64,000 bases of DNA. Source: Cerioporus squamosus. Lineage: Eukaryota; Basidiomycota; Agaricomycetes; Polyporales; Polyporaceae. The stretch lies in NCBI GenBank assembly GCA_022592435.1, contig JABYQS010000057.1:1-64000 (forward strand), read 5' to 3'. The first letter of the stretch is position 1. Each line of letters opens with the position of its first letter. The translations under genes were made by a program, and so were the position numbers. The notes beneath the pieces are model-generated. The model searched no databases. It was given only the letters and a program-made list of their open reading frames with translations, and was not told where the DNA came from. Positions 46,330 through 57,116 of this stretch are shown in pieces.

Positions 46330-48054
46330 GCATTCACGCCGAGGCAGTTGAGCAGTCTGCCTCGCGTGCGGCAGCTTGAAGGCCGCCATCCAGAAGAAGA
46401 GGAACTGTCGCACGAACAGGACGTTCATGACCTTCCACCATCCAAGAAGCAGGACAAGCTCGTCGGAGCGCTGGGTGCGTTGCGGGAACGCTTCTCAAAG
46501 GAAGGAGCGTCCGCCGCGACTGCGACAATTCATGAAGCCCTCAGCAAGTCGTCCTTGGACAACCACGCCCGTTTCCGCCTCTATGAGTACTCCATTGGCT
46601 TCTTCCTCCGTCACGGCGAGGTCATGAAGGCCTCTATCCTCTACGCTCGTATGACCCGCGAAGGATTCATCCCTTCTGTCTCGCTCAGAGCTCAAATGCG
46701 CATCATCACTGTGGCCGAGCAGGCCGCTCCAGACGAGGTCGTTCTTGACGCCATTCGACAGGCTATCGGCAACAACTCGTTCAATGAAGGTGCTCTGCTT
46801 GCACTGCTCCGGATTCTCGGCGATGGATTACGGGCATCACCGCAGTTCATCGAGAACGTAGTCCATGAATTCTTGAGAACCCAGCCGCCTGACTACGAAA
46901 TATCTCCTCACACAAGGAAGTACGTCGTGAAGGCGTATCTCCGGGTGGGAGATAGGGAGGGCGCCTCACGCTGGTCTTCCAGTCGGTTCGTGCCTCCTCC
47001 GCCCACCGCTCGATCACACCTCCCTTCTCCCTACGCCACCCTGCTGCAAGACCTTGCTGCTTCCGACCCCCGCTTCTCTGAGTATGAGACAGCTCTCGTG
47101 GGAATGCAAGCCGAAATGCCTTCACTCGTCCCCAACCTCCCGTTCTTCAATGCTCTCCTTTCGCATGAAGTCAACCGGAGGAACTTCTCCGCCGTCTTCG
47201 CGATCTACCAGCGGATGATGGCGCTACGCTCCCCGACAGTGATGCCCGACGGAGGCACATTTTCTACCGTCTTCCGCGCCATCTCTTGCCTTTCGGCTCC
47301 TTCGCGCAGACGCCGTCGCCTGCGTGTGCTTCGACCTCCGGGGAATATGCCACATCCCCGTGCAGTGTATCGAGACATGCTGACGTGTCACGCCGAGCAG
47401 CAGAACGCTGCAGATCCCCTGGCCTCCCCCGCGCTCACCCTGCCAGCCATCCACACTGTCCTCAACACATTCATGGGCAGACACGACTACCCCGCAGCGT
47501 TCAGCGTCGTACGCGCCTTCCGGACCTACTCAACTCACATCAGCCAGCCCGTGTGCGCAACGTACCACGTCGTCGTCAACGGCATCCTCGAGCGCATCAA
47601 GGCGGAGCTCCCGCAGATCCCCCTGGAGTCCGACCAGCGGTGCGTCTGGACGTATCGCTTTTTAGGACTGGACGCGCTGCCTCGTCACAGGCGTGCCTCA
47701 ATCCCCTTCGACTTGGAGATGCTGCACCGTATCCTGCTCATGGGTGCCGAGCCGCGCCTGAGCCTCGAATTCGTCGATGTCCCAGATTTTGTCGACATCG
47801 CTCGTGAACAGGAGCAGGATCCGGACGCTGCACGTGGGGCGGACGACTGCACGAAGCACGGAATACCCACGCCGCTGGAGTTTGTTGGGGCAGACCCAGT
47901 ACCGGAGGCAAAGCCGTTTGGGATCGCGCCGCTGGAGCGTGTTCTTAGGAGGGCGATACTGGCCTCCATCGAGGAGGAGCTCGACCCGCCATATGTCAGG
48001 CCCGTATCTGCAGCAATCGCGGACGCTAAGAAGGAGATGGTGCCTGGAGGATGA
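46330..48054 (+). CDS. PPR-like mitochondrial protein (5' end uncertain)
   Basis: A continuous open frame of about 570 codons ends at TGA 48052-48054. Helical-repeat units of PPR type are visible: 'YEYSIGFFLRHGEVMKASIL', 'FFNALLSHEVNRRNFSAVFA', 'GGTFSTVFRAISCL', 'HTVLNTFMGRHDYPAAF', 'ATYHVVVNGILERIK'. Upstream in the same frame, from about 46290, the residues 'LLPRLPLRRLAANAFTPRQL' look like a mitochondrial targeting peptide, but no ATG opens this frame nearby, so a first exon further up is expected. PPR proteins usually act on mitochondrial RNA. Coordinates of the 5' end are approximate. Confidence 0.6.
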   Translation, partial: AFTPRQLSSLPRVRQLEGRHPEEEELSHEQDVHDLPPSKKQDKLVGALGALRERFSKEGASAATATIHEALSKSSLDNHARFRLYEYSIGFFLRHGEVMKASILYARMTREGFIPSVSLRAQMRIITVAEQAAPDEVVLDAIRQAIGNNSFNEGALLALLRILGDGLRASPQFIENVVHEFLRTQPPDYEISPHTRKYVVKAYLRVGDREGASRWSSSRFVPPPPTARSHLPSPYATLLQDLAASDPRFSEYETALVGMQAEMPSLVPNLPFFNALLSHEVNRRNFSAVFAIYQRMMALRSPTVMPDGGTFSTVFRAISCLSAPSRRRRRLRVLRPPGNMPHPRAVYRDMLTCHAEQQNAADPLASPALTLPAIHTVLNTFMGRHDYPAAFSVVRAFRTYSTHISQPVCATYHVVVNGILERIKAELPQIPLESDQRCVWTYRFLGLDALPRHRRASIPFDLEMLHRILLMGAEPRLSLEFVDVPDFVDIAREQEQDPDAARGADDCTKHGIPTPLEFVGADPVPEAKPFGIAPLERVLRRAILASIEEELDPPYVRPVSAAIADAKKEMVPGG

Positions 48055-48611
48055 GCGAGTGTGTGCAGAGCTGTTGAGTCTCCTCGTTTGCTGTACATTA
48101 TGCGCACAGTTTAATATGTTCCCTTAGTAGCCACATACGCCACTCCGATCTATCGCAGACGCTATATGAAGTCAATCATTGTCGTCCAGACTCCGAGACT
48201 CAAGTCATGGCCTCCCATTACTTCCCGGCTTCCTCCTCGGGCGCGCGTTCTGCACTTGCTCTCGACAACTATATCGCGAGCTTGTCCGCTTTGCACCGTT
48301 GACGCACCGACAAATTAGAAGATGGCCACAAACAAGGCGACAATCAATACGGAGTCACTGGTGGAGGCGTCTGATACTTATGCGCGGGTCGGGCGGCGGT
48401 GGCAAATGCTCAAGATTTGGCTCGTGCGTGCGGTCTCTTCACGCATGATATCAGTCACTCGTCTTTCTCGAAGAATTCAAAGGGACGCATGATATTCACA
48501 TTGGGCAACACAATCATAATCTTCTTGGCTATGTATTTGCGTCTTAGCTAATCACTCATACAGGCTTCCATGTGCCGCGATAGACAGTTTGCGAGTTTCT
48601 ACCCGACGATG
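48055..48611. other. Intergenic, no gene seen
   Basis: About 560 bp between the convergent PPR-like and type II copy C genes. No coding signal. Confidence 0.5.
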
Positions 48612-49567
48612 TCAACTCAGGGGCTGAACACGTGAGGCTGAAGACCTACACAGAGCAACGAGGAGGTCGAACTTGTTGGCGCTGCCGAGCTTGTCGTGAA
48701 TCGTCGACCGCACTTGTTCGTAAAGACCGGTGTTCAAGGTCATGGACATCGTGGCTGGAGGGTGATCAGTGCTGGTCGGATCTCGGGAACCGTAAGGAGA
48801 ACTCACACGTCTTGATGCCCAGCGTCGCATTCTTCCAGGAGTACCAGAGGGTGTCCCCGATTGTCTGGTTGGCCGTGTAGAACCAGGCGAACAGGGTAAG
48901 GATCACGTCCCCGTTCTCGTCGACTCTGCAACGGCGGCGAGTCGTTACTGTTTGCTTTCTGCCGTCTGGGCAAAGCACAGGACACTCACGACACGACGAC
49001 AAGCTGGAAGCTTGCAAAGTTGGAGGTCGAAGCGATGGAGCACGAATCAAAAACCTTCTTGGCCTCAGAACCTGACCCAGCGTGGGAGAACGCGAGCAGC
49101 GCCTTCGACACAGACGTGTAGAGGGCCTTGCTGACCGTCGGGTCGTTCGCCAAGTGCTGCAGCACCGTGTCGTGGACGACGCCCTCTGTTCCTTTGTACT
49201 GCACCTCGGTGAAGCTGCATGATATGTGAGTCACAGCGATCCCACTGCTGAGTGATAACACACTGATGCCTACCTTGCGTTGCTGACAATCCAGCCGACA
49301 GTTCCGAGCGTGTCGGTGTACTTCTTGTACCACGCAAGGGTCTCTTTCTCAGTAGTGGGCATTTGCTGCTTGTCTGCGGCGGATTGCGCGAAGAGGGTCG
49401 ATTCGAGTATGTCGCTCTGAGGTGGCAACGTGAGCGTTCAGTTCTCAGTATTAGAGCGGACAAAGGACTCATGCCTTCTGTTGGGCAGAGAGGTCACCAA
49501 CCCACACAATGGCGCGGGACGCTACGGCTGCGTCCTCCACGATGTGGGTCTGCTGGGTGCTCGACAT
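48612..49567 (-). CDS. Type II paired-family protein, copy C (unknown function)
   Basis: Start ATG 49567 (MSSTQQTHIVEDAAVASRAI). First donor CAGAAG|GCATGA (GC-AG), acceptor CAG before 'SDILESTLFAQSAADKQ'. Then 'WYKKYTDTLGTVGWIV', 'TVLQHLANDPTVSKALYTSV', 'NQTIGDTLWYSWKNA', and a C-terminus '...FDLLVALC' extended by 'RSSASRVQPLS' to the stop at 48612-48614. No frame break seen. Its upstream DNA keeps a block of the shared spacer (about 50169-50193) but then runs into a phosphatase fragment instead of a type I gene. Function unknown. Confidence 0.78.
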
Positions 49568-50330
49568 ATGGCTGAGGATACGGTGAAGATAGAAATTGGG
49601 TCGCAGGGCGATGACGAGTGCGGGGCACGACAGTTGTACGTCTTATGCTCTCTGTGCTGCCGCCCCTCTTTTTGACCTCATGACAGAACTGCGAGCATCT
49701 GCTGACAGTTTCCTGCACCCGTCTCGTAAGTGAGCGCGTCCAAGGCTGCTGGACAGGAATCCTTATGCAGGCTGGCGCCAAGGCGTAACCATCATGGTTC
49801 ATAGTTCGGGGTACAAGGCTGCTGCCGCTCGTGCTTGCTTCCATGCACAGTTGTCTGACAGGAAGTATGCATTGAAGGGAACCGCTTGAAGCGCCCATTG
49901 GAAACGCCAACGACGCTACGACCGTGCAGGGATCGGTAGACTTACTTGTCGTGTGTTGGGATCATCTCGACTCTCAGTCACAGGCCCAGATCTCGAAGCC
50001 CAGAGGTGCGTGCGTGTTCTGCATCGTGGTGGGCTTGATCGACTCACTGCATACTGCAGGAGTCGAGACTTACGCCTTACCTCCTGGGCGGCTCACCGCT
50101 GGCGCCATAGGGTTACGGTACAAGAAGCAGCAGTTTACGGCTGCTGACTCTTCGGTAGCCTCTTTACCTTCGGAGGAATGGGTGTCCACGTCAACGAAGC
50201 TGTCGCAGCTCGCCAATCCGGAGCTTGTTCGAGCGGCTGAAGTCACAAAGCATGATATATGACGGCTACTTGGTGGTAGATGATTGGACGTCGGTGACTG
50301 GTGCGGCGTATGTCGTCAGGAGTCAGTGCG
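49568..50330. promoter_or_regulatory. Truncated divergent spacer upstream of type II copy C
   Basis: Carries 'CGGAGGAATGGGTGTCCACG' near 50170-50189, the spacer block shared with the other pairs. The spacer is cut off near 50330, where the phosphatase fragment begins. No gene. Confidence 0.5.
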
Positions 50331-50334
50331 AAGT

Positions 50335-50640
50335 GAAGGTAGCTTCGAAGCACTGGACGGTCACGAACAACGGGACGGTGCACGAGAAGCCGCCCTACGT
50401 CGTCCCCACCTTCAATGGGCCCGCCCAATCGTCTGCCTGAGAGAGAAAAACTAGTACTTGTGGGCCGTGACGAGCGTTTGAGGTTCTGGGACGGTACCGG
50501 TCCCTTGAACATCGACTGGATTGGTGAGTACATACGGTCTTGGATGGAGCACCTGAGCGTGCTGACGACGGTCCATATAGTTCCATATAGAGCAGGAACT
50601 TCTGAAGCGCCTGCAGCCCCAGTTCAGCACGTGTCGCCAG
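50335..50640 (+). pseudogene. Fragment of the inositol 5-phosphatase gene
   Basis: Reads 'SKHWTVTNNGTVHEKPPYVV', then, after an in-frame TGA, 'LVLVGRDERLRFWDGTGPLN' and 'IDWIGEYIRSWMEH', matching the end of the propeller region of the gene at 41585-45696 (about 42840-43130), in opposite orientation. It lacks the rest of the gene. It marks where the inner end of the IR2 right arm was cut. Confidence 0.8.
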
Positions 50641-50782
50641 ATGGTTATCGTTGTTCAAAATCCCCTCTTAGGTTGTTTGTGTTGTCCTATACTATGTAGC
50701 GTACCCTCCAGTCCGAGTCTCAGATCTCACCGCGAACCGAGAGTCGGACTATGGACCGACAGAGAATTCACAGCGGCTGTGC

Positions 50783-52570
50783 ATGACGTCGACAGGCAAG
50801 TACTGGCTAGCGAACTGGCTAGCGCTTCACGGGGCAAGTACTAGTATTGTAACCACCACGATGATTGCCCTCGACAATCCCGACTGGCTCGCTCTCGTCC
50901 TCTGTGGCCTTCACGATCTTCTAAGTCGCCGAGTGCCGCTACCTGTGACCGACGACCCTACACTGGACCGCAAACTGGTCCAATCCTACGCCCCTCTCTT
51001 GGACAGTATCGCGCGCCCCTTGGTCTTCAAAAACGCCCAACAAGTCGCCCTTGCCTTCAAGCCTGCCGGCGCAGAAGAGCCTCCAACCTTCATCCTCGCT
51101 CAACATATTACCGATTGCGATGATAAGGTCAGACGTCAACTTGTCAACCTCGCTTCCCATTTGCGCAAGATCCGCGCCCTCTACGCCGCTCAGAGTCATG
51201 GCCAGAGCTTGCCTCCGGACAAGAGTATTATCGCGGCGTCGGCAACGGACAAAGGGTTGGAGCTAGCATTGATGATAGGCGAGGTCGACGCACTCCACTA
51301 CTGTTGGAAGAAGAGCAAGGCGCGGTTCACGAAAGAGAACCGCTACGAGTTCTTCCTCAATCTCGTAGCAGATGTTCAAGGCGACCCCGCAGACCAGCGT
51401 CCCAATGACCCTGACGGAGTGCGCAGGACGCTGAAGGCCCTCCAAGAATGCTCAGCTGCCGACCAGGCGCGTCTGAAGGACGTCCGCCTGAGGATCGAGC
51501 GCATACGTGACCTCGTCTTGAGTTACGACGTCGCTGGCACGGACAAGCCGACGCATGAGGACTTACAGGTACTCGTGTGGTTGCGACTCGTCAACCACTC
51601 CCTGGTTCGACCGATTACTGAGTCGTCGCAACTCTGGTCGCTGCTAGTGCTGCGAAGCAAGCGGCCCCCATGCCGTTCGACGTCGGCAAGTGGCTCAACA
51701 AGGTCGTCTCGGTCACCCGCGATTTTGTGCATATCCTCCGCGTCGCGCAGTCGCCGACGATGGCTCCTGTACTGTTTGGCGATCAGCCCGAAGTTATTCT
51801 TGTCCCCAACCCCCAGCCGCCGCGACATTCTGCTACGATATCAACGTCCATGGTCAAAATCATCCTTCGTAAGGCTGGCTGGACTGACGTTGACGACGGT
51901 CAGTACAAGGCGCTTGTAGAGAACCTGCGTCGCAACCTGACCGCAAATGAAACCGCTACAACCATCTCAGGTCCGTCCGTTAGGCGATCCAGATATATAG
52001 GACCCTGATCGCACTATATGACCTTCAGATTATGTGCCAAGCCCCGATAATCCGGGGTCCGTGTCGGGCGAATTGAACTCGTTCGTCCACTGCGAATGCG
52101 CTCTATTGGCGCACCTCCATAACTCAAGAGACATTTCCTCCATCCTCCCATATGTCGGCGTCTCGAAGCTCTCCTGCTGGCTGTGCTGGACGTATTTCGA
52201 GTGTTGTCGCGCGGTCACCAATACCCGCATTCGCACTCGAGGGACACACGGCGACCTGGTGGCGTGGCAAACCCCTCGTGACCTGGACGCGGCGGTGGAC
52301 TTGTGCTAAGAACTGATGGGGAAGCTAAAGGTTCAGGCGGAGGTGGTTCGAGCACACCAGCGCAACACGTCGACATCTTCGCAGAGTACTGTCGCATCTT
52401 ACTCTGGAAATACACTCAGGGAAGGTACGTTCTACCCTGACATAGATACACATCGCCGAACTAACACGTACTGTCTATCAGTTGATATGGAAGATATAGA
52501 TGCTGTCGGTGACGAGCATGTAGCGGAGTACTGGCACCAGCAGGAGATCGCAACGGGGTCGGAACCTTAA
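50783..52570 (+). pseudogene. OTT_1508-like deaminase-domain protein, right copy, decaying
   Basis: Almost identical to the left copy through exons 1 and 2 (for example 'LKDVRL' for 'LIDVRL'). Exon 3 keeps the zinc signature ('VHCECALLAHLH', 'KLSCWLCWTY'). Two changes look harmful. At the third-exon acceptor the left copy has CCAG|GC, but here the bases are CCAAG|CC (near 52040), which would move the junction by one base. At 52307-52309 a CAA is now TAA, next to an 18-nt deletion, so the last part is cut off. A slightly shortened deaminase could still be made if splicing compensates. Called a pseudogene with moderate confidence. Confidence 0.65.
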
Positions 52571-53348
52571 GAGCATCAAGAACGGCCAGCGAGAATGGGT
52601 CTGGCATGTTCAAAGGCCTTTGTGACACTTGCGCTCGACTGTCGTGCTCTCCGAGCTCCTCTTCTCTCGCGCCGCTCGACTCTCCTATACTTAGGCGCGT
52701 CCCCTAGTTCAAATGTCTTCACGCAAGTCTCTTTCGCCCTCGCACGTCGTCTTCGTCCTGGCTGCAATACGGCGCATACAGCGCGCCCTCTCCTCTCGTA
52801 CGCTTTTCTCTGTCAAATCTTCATAGTCAACCACCGATTCTGCCTGTATCCACGACCTCGCAAAACACACGCAGTTCTATCTTGTCCTCAAGCTCTCGGA
52901 GCGACGTACACTGGCTCTGTTTCCCCCTGCCCCACCATGATCCATACGACGACGTCCGATCCATGGCCCGTTAGTTCGTTCTCTCCCTATCCTGACACAT
53001 ACAGCCACTCCGCCGGGACTTACTCATGGCATCCGAGTCCCACACGAGCTCGTACGTCATCGCTTTCCGCCAACACCGTACGGCGTGCGCATACGTATAC
53101 CGGTTGCGACTCTCAAATAACGCATTCCACTCAGCATTCGGCTCCAGCAGACATACAATTCTACGCCTGACACACCATACCTTTTGTTCGTATGGTCTCT
53201 TCATGCCTCCGACTCGTGATGCTGATACCATCGCAATACTTAGTAGATCTCGCGCACTTGGACCACATTCTCGCTAGACATCAATCGTATGTTCTTTGTT
53301 CATACATCACAAGCTGGCTGAACCTCATCCAGGCTTCACATTTCCCGA
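52571..53348. other. Intergenic, deaminase 3' flank
   Basis: First 470 bp match 38950-39380 reversed. An open frame here (from 52595) is shared by both arms but lacks motif support; the left version has a different frame after about 80 codons. No gene called. Confidence 0.45.
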
Positions 53349-54330
53349 TCAATGGTTCCCCTCTCTCTTTCGGCCGAAGTCAGCACATAGACTCGGAACA
53401 CATGCGGCTGAAGACCTACACAAAGGAACCAGAAGATCGAGCTTGTTGGCGCTCTGGAGCTTGTCGTGGATCGTGAACCGCACTTGATCGTATACACCAG
53501 AGTTCAAGGTCATGGTGAGCGTAGCTGTCAGAGCGGCATCAGTATGGGTCGGAGTGTGTGGACGGGAACAACTCACACGTCTTGATACTCAGTGTCGCAT
53601 TTTGCCAGGAGAACCAGAGGGTGTTCCCGATCTTCTGGTTCAACCAATAGAACCAGGCGATCAGGGTGAGAATCACGTCGCCGCTCTCGTCGACCCTAGA
53701 AAAGAAGTCAGTCAATCCCGCATCGTCGTCTGAGCGAAGCACGTGGAACTTACGACGCGACCGCAAGCTGGAAGCTGGCAAATTCGGAGGACGATGCAAT
53801 GGACGACGAGTCGAACACCTTCTCGGCCTCAGAATCGGACCCACTGCGGGCAAACGCGAGCAGTGCCCTCGACACGGATGCGTAGAGGGCCTTGCTGACC
53901 GTCGGGTCGTTGGCCAGTTGTTCCAGCACCGTCTCATGGACAGTACCCTCGGTGCTGTTGTACTGCACCTCGGTGAAGCTGCAAGACGCGTGAGTTGCGA
54001 TGATCTCTCCAGCAATTTGCCAAATGATGCTCACTGTGCGCTGCTAACAACCCAGCCGATACTTCCGAGCGTGTTGGTGTAGACTCTTTACCAGCCCTGC
54101 GTATTCTCTGCAGTATCGGAGGCGTACTGCTTGTCAGCGGCGAGTTGTGCGAAGAGGGTTGACTCGAGTACGTCGCTCTAGGATATGAGGTGAGCGTTCA
54201 TCTTCAAATGACTGCGATTGGAGTAGACTTATCATGCCTTCTGTTGGTTACTAAGATCACCGACCCACACAATGGCGCGGGACGCTACGGCGGCCTCATC
54301 GGCAATTTGGGCCGGCTCAGTGCTCGACAT
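53349..54330 (-). pseudogene. Type II paired-family gene, copy D, with nonsense codon
   Basis: Start ATG 54330 (MSSTEPAQIADEAAVASRAI), GC-AG first intron as in A-C, then 'SDVLESTLFAQLAADKQ'. In exon 2 the conserved tryptophan is followed by TAA (54088-54090) where A, B and C have TAC, so translation would end about 60 codons in. Later exons are preserved: 'TVLEQLANDPTVSKALY', 'NQKIGNTLWFSWQNA', 'VYDQVRFTIHDKLQSA'. The mutation looks recent. Divergent partner is the undamaged type I copy 4. Confidence 0.7.
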
Positions 54331-55444
54331 TTTGGTGGAGCTGTGGATCAGGGTCGGTGGCAGACGAAGAGAACGGGGTTCAATCCATGTATGTCTTATG
54401 TTCTTTGCGGTGCTGCCCCTCTCTCTGGCCTCATGACAAGCAATGACAAGCATGCAAGCATCTGCTGACATCGTTTCCCATCCTTGTCATTAGCCACCAA
54501 GTTCGCCGTCAGACAGGATCCACCGTATTCCGTGGCGTAACCATCCTTCAAGGTTTGGGGTACGAGGTGATGCCGCTAAAGGTTGCTTCAATCCTTCGTC
54601 CTTTGACAGGATGCGTCGAAGAGAATCACTTCGAAGCGCCTCCGAAGACGCTACGACCGTACAATGATCGGCGGACTTACTTATGTACTTACCGTGTGGT
54701 GAGATTCGTCTCAGCCAATAGGTCTGACCTCGAACGCCATAGGTGCGTGTGTGCTAGTGCTCTGCCTCGCGGTGGGCCTGATTAGCTCAGTGCATACTGC
54801 AGGATTCGGGACTTTCGCCTTGTCTCCTGGGCGGCTCGCCATTGACGCCACATTGTCTGGGAAGCTGCAGTTCACTCAAAGTTTACGGCTCCTGACTTTT
54901 CGATAGACTCTTTACCTTCGGAGGAATGGGGGCCCACGTCATCAAAACTGTCGCAACTCGCCAATTCGGAGCTTAGTCGGGCGGCTGAAGGCACAAAGTC
55001 TGACGGCCTCTTGGTAGATTGGATGTCGCGGTGCGCCGGTGCGTAGCATGCCATCAGTCGGTGCGAAGAGAAGGTAGCTTTGACGTACCATCTGACCCGC
55101 CGTGAGTTCAAGGTCCAATCATCTAGGTGTCCAAGCTGATTGACAGCTTGCTTGGAGCACTTGCATCTCTTGCGTCAAACTTTCGTGGAAACGAAGTATC
55201 CGCAGGTCACTTGACGGTTCGATTATGGTTCGAGGGGTATTGCCGAAGAATGCGTTGCAGTATGCTTGTGGCTAATCAGGCACTGACAGTCCAGCTACTT
55301 CGGTCTCTGGGATCACGTCTCGGTAAGAGCGCCTGATAGGGTGTGTCGACATATATAAGCCTGCACGATGCTCAGTCGAAGAGCAAGCCCATTGACCAGC
55401 ACTCTTCAATACTCACCTACACCACTGCCTACATTTTACTCGCC
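54331..55444. promoter_or_regulatory. Divergent spacer between type II copy D and type I copy 4
   Basis: About 1.1 kb. Shared blocks: 'CGGAGGAATGGGGGCCCACG' near 54919-54938 and 'GAGTTCAAGGTCCAATCATC' near 55105-55124 (the reverse of the block at 8222 and 37973). Confidence 0.55.
55352..55358 (+). promoter_or_regulatory. TATA box of type I copy 4
   Basis: TATATAA, followed by GCCTGCACG, about 90 bp before the ATG at 55445. Confidence 0.6.
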
Positions 55445-56422
55445 ATGGCTCCCATCTCCATCGCCGACCGTATCAAAATCATTAAGGGCATCGATGTCTC
55501 CGTGCCGAAGGGCAACGGGGCCGTCTACGCCGATGGAGACGATAGTGCCAGTGTCGCCGCTGGCTCGTCCGTCTCCTTCGTTGGGAACATCACCGGCCAG
55601 ATGAAGGCGAGTTCACCGATCAACTCGGTGCTGCGCGACCTGCTGACGACACTATGACCATAGGCCGACGTGCTCAACTCGACTCTCTTCGCCCAGCTTG
55701 CTGCCAACAAGGCGCACGACCGCCAGGAAGAGACCACGGCCTGGTACGACTACTACAAATATGTCTTGGAAACCGTCGGCTATAACGTCCAGGGCTTCGA
55801 GTACGTCGGCATCGTTCATCCTTCGGGCTTGGGTTGAACAGGCACGCTCATGATTTGTACGCGCAGTTTCGCCCACCTGAGCGATGCCAACTCGTACCTG
55901 AGCGTGGACAACCTGCTCCTGAAGCTGGCTGCGGCGTACCTCTCTGGAGGAGAACTTGCCTTGTTCTCTACGATGATCGACTCGCTCAAGCAGGCGAAGA
56001 ACGAGGCAGCGACGAAGCTCTTTGACTCGTCCTCCAAGTCCTTCAACAAGGCCAACTTCCAGGTTGGCGTCGCCTCGTACGTCATAAGTCTATTCGCTAC
56101 ATTGTTGCGAATCCTGACACTAAGGCTCCTGGGCAGCAACGCTCAAGGCAACGCCATGTTCAAGATTGGTGCCTACTACTATGGCGCCGAACAGAACATC
56201 GACAAGGTCCTGTTCTTCACCTTCGGGTCGCAGAAGGTTGAGTTCTACGCCGGTATGACCGCTTCTATGGGTACCCGGACTTGAGTTCTTGCATGCTGAT
56301 GACGCCTCACAGGCAACCAGACCATGCTGCTCAACAACGACGTCTACAGTCAAGTCCGGGCGAGCATCTTGGAGAAGTTGGGTCAGAACGCCAAGGACCT
56401 CGTCAACGAGATCGAAATCTGA
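55445..56422 (+). CDS. Type I paired-family protein, copy 4 (244 aa, unknown function)
   Basis: Exons 55445-55606, 55664-55800, 55867-56076, 56137-56252, 56313-56422 sum to 735 nt, in frame. 'MAPISIADRIKIIKGIDVSV', 'VSFVGNITGQMK', 'DVLNSTLFAQLAANKAHD', 'WYDYYKYVLETVGY' (Tyr in place of the usual Trp), 'LSGGELALFSTMIDSLKQ', 'NIDKVLFFTFGSQKVEF', C-terminus 'NAKDLVNEIEI'. First donor AAG|GCGAGT. Nearest to copy 1 in exons 3 and 4. Its type II partner (copy D) has a stop codon. No localisation signal. Function unknown. Confidence 0.85.
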
Positions 56423-57116
56423 AGTGACGGATAGCACTCAGCACAGTACCAGTACCCTTGAATCGTGATGTCGGAACCCATGTAACAGATGTAACTCGAA
56501 ATTGCGCGATTGCTTGACCAGAAAAAAGCATGTGTGATCCAGAAACAATCCTTTCCATGTGCGTAGTACTTACGTTCATAAAGCAGTTTGTAGTAGCAGC
56601 AGTTCGGCTACGTCCAAGCGCGATATCTCGGGCGCTTTCACACGCATGCTCTTTGCTCTCGACTACCACAGTGGCACATAGGAAGCCCCGCAGTTTCCTC
56701 TACTGACTCGAATGATGGCGAAAGCACATACCGGGTGCCTCTTGATGGCTGGATAAAGGGCAGGAAATATATGGAGGTATGTATGACATATGCCCTCTGC
56801 ACGAGTCCCTAGACTGACCAGTTGAATACTCAGCTTGTAGGACCTTCTTGCACGATTGCGCAATCATCTCACTCTTGTTACGTGGCCCCTTTCTAAGTGC
56901 ACGGATACGACAAAGCGGGCAACCCGACTTGCGGTCCGAGATTTAATACCGCGACGGATGTCGAGTCTGGTTGCTCCGGCGCATCCTCAGAGCCAGGCTC
57001 AATCCCAACGCTGGCGTATATAACTCGCGGGCGTGCTCGAGACGTCCCCACCTACTTCGCACTCGTACCACACCCATACCCATACCTAACCCATACCCCC
57101 TGTCATAGCATCCATC
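56423..57116. other. Intergenic, shared with left arm
   Basis: About 690 bp. The last 310 bp match 35830-36130 reversed and include a 'GTATATAAC' TATA box at about 57016-57024, 95 bp before the 220-aa gene. Confidence 0.55.

Noticed and set aside
52595..53170. A 191-codon open frame after the right deaminase copy
   Set aside because: The corresponding DNA in the left arm does not keep the frame, and codon usage and composition do not look coding.
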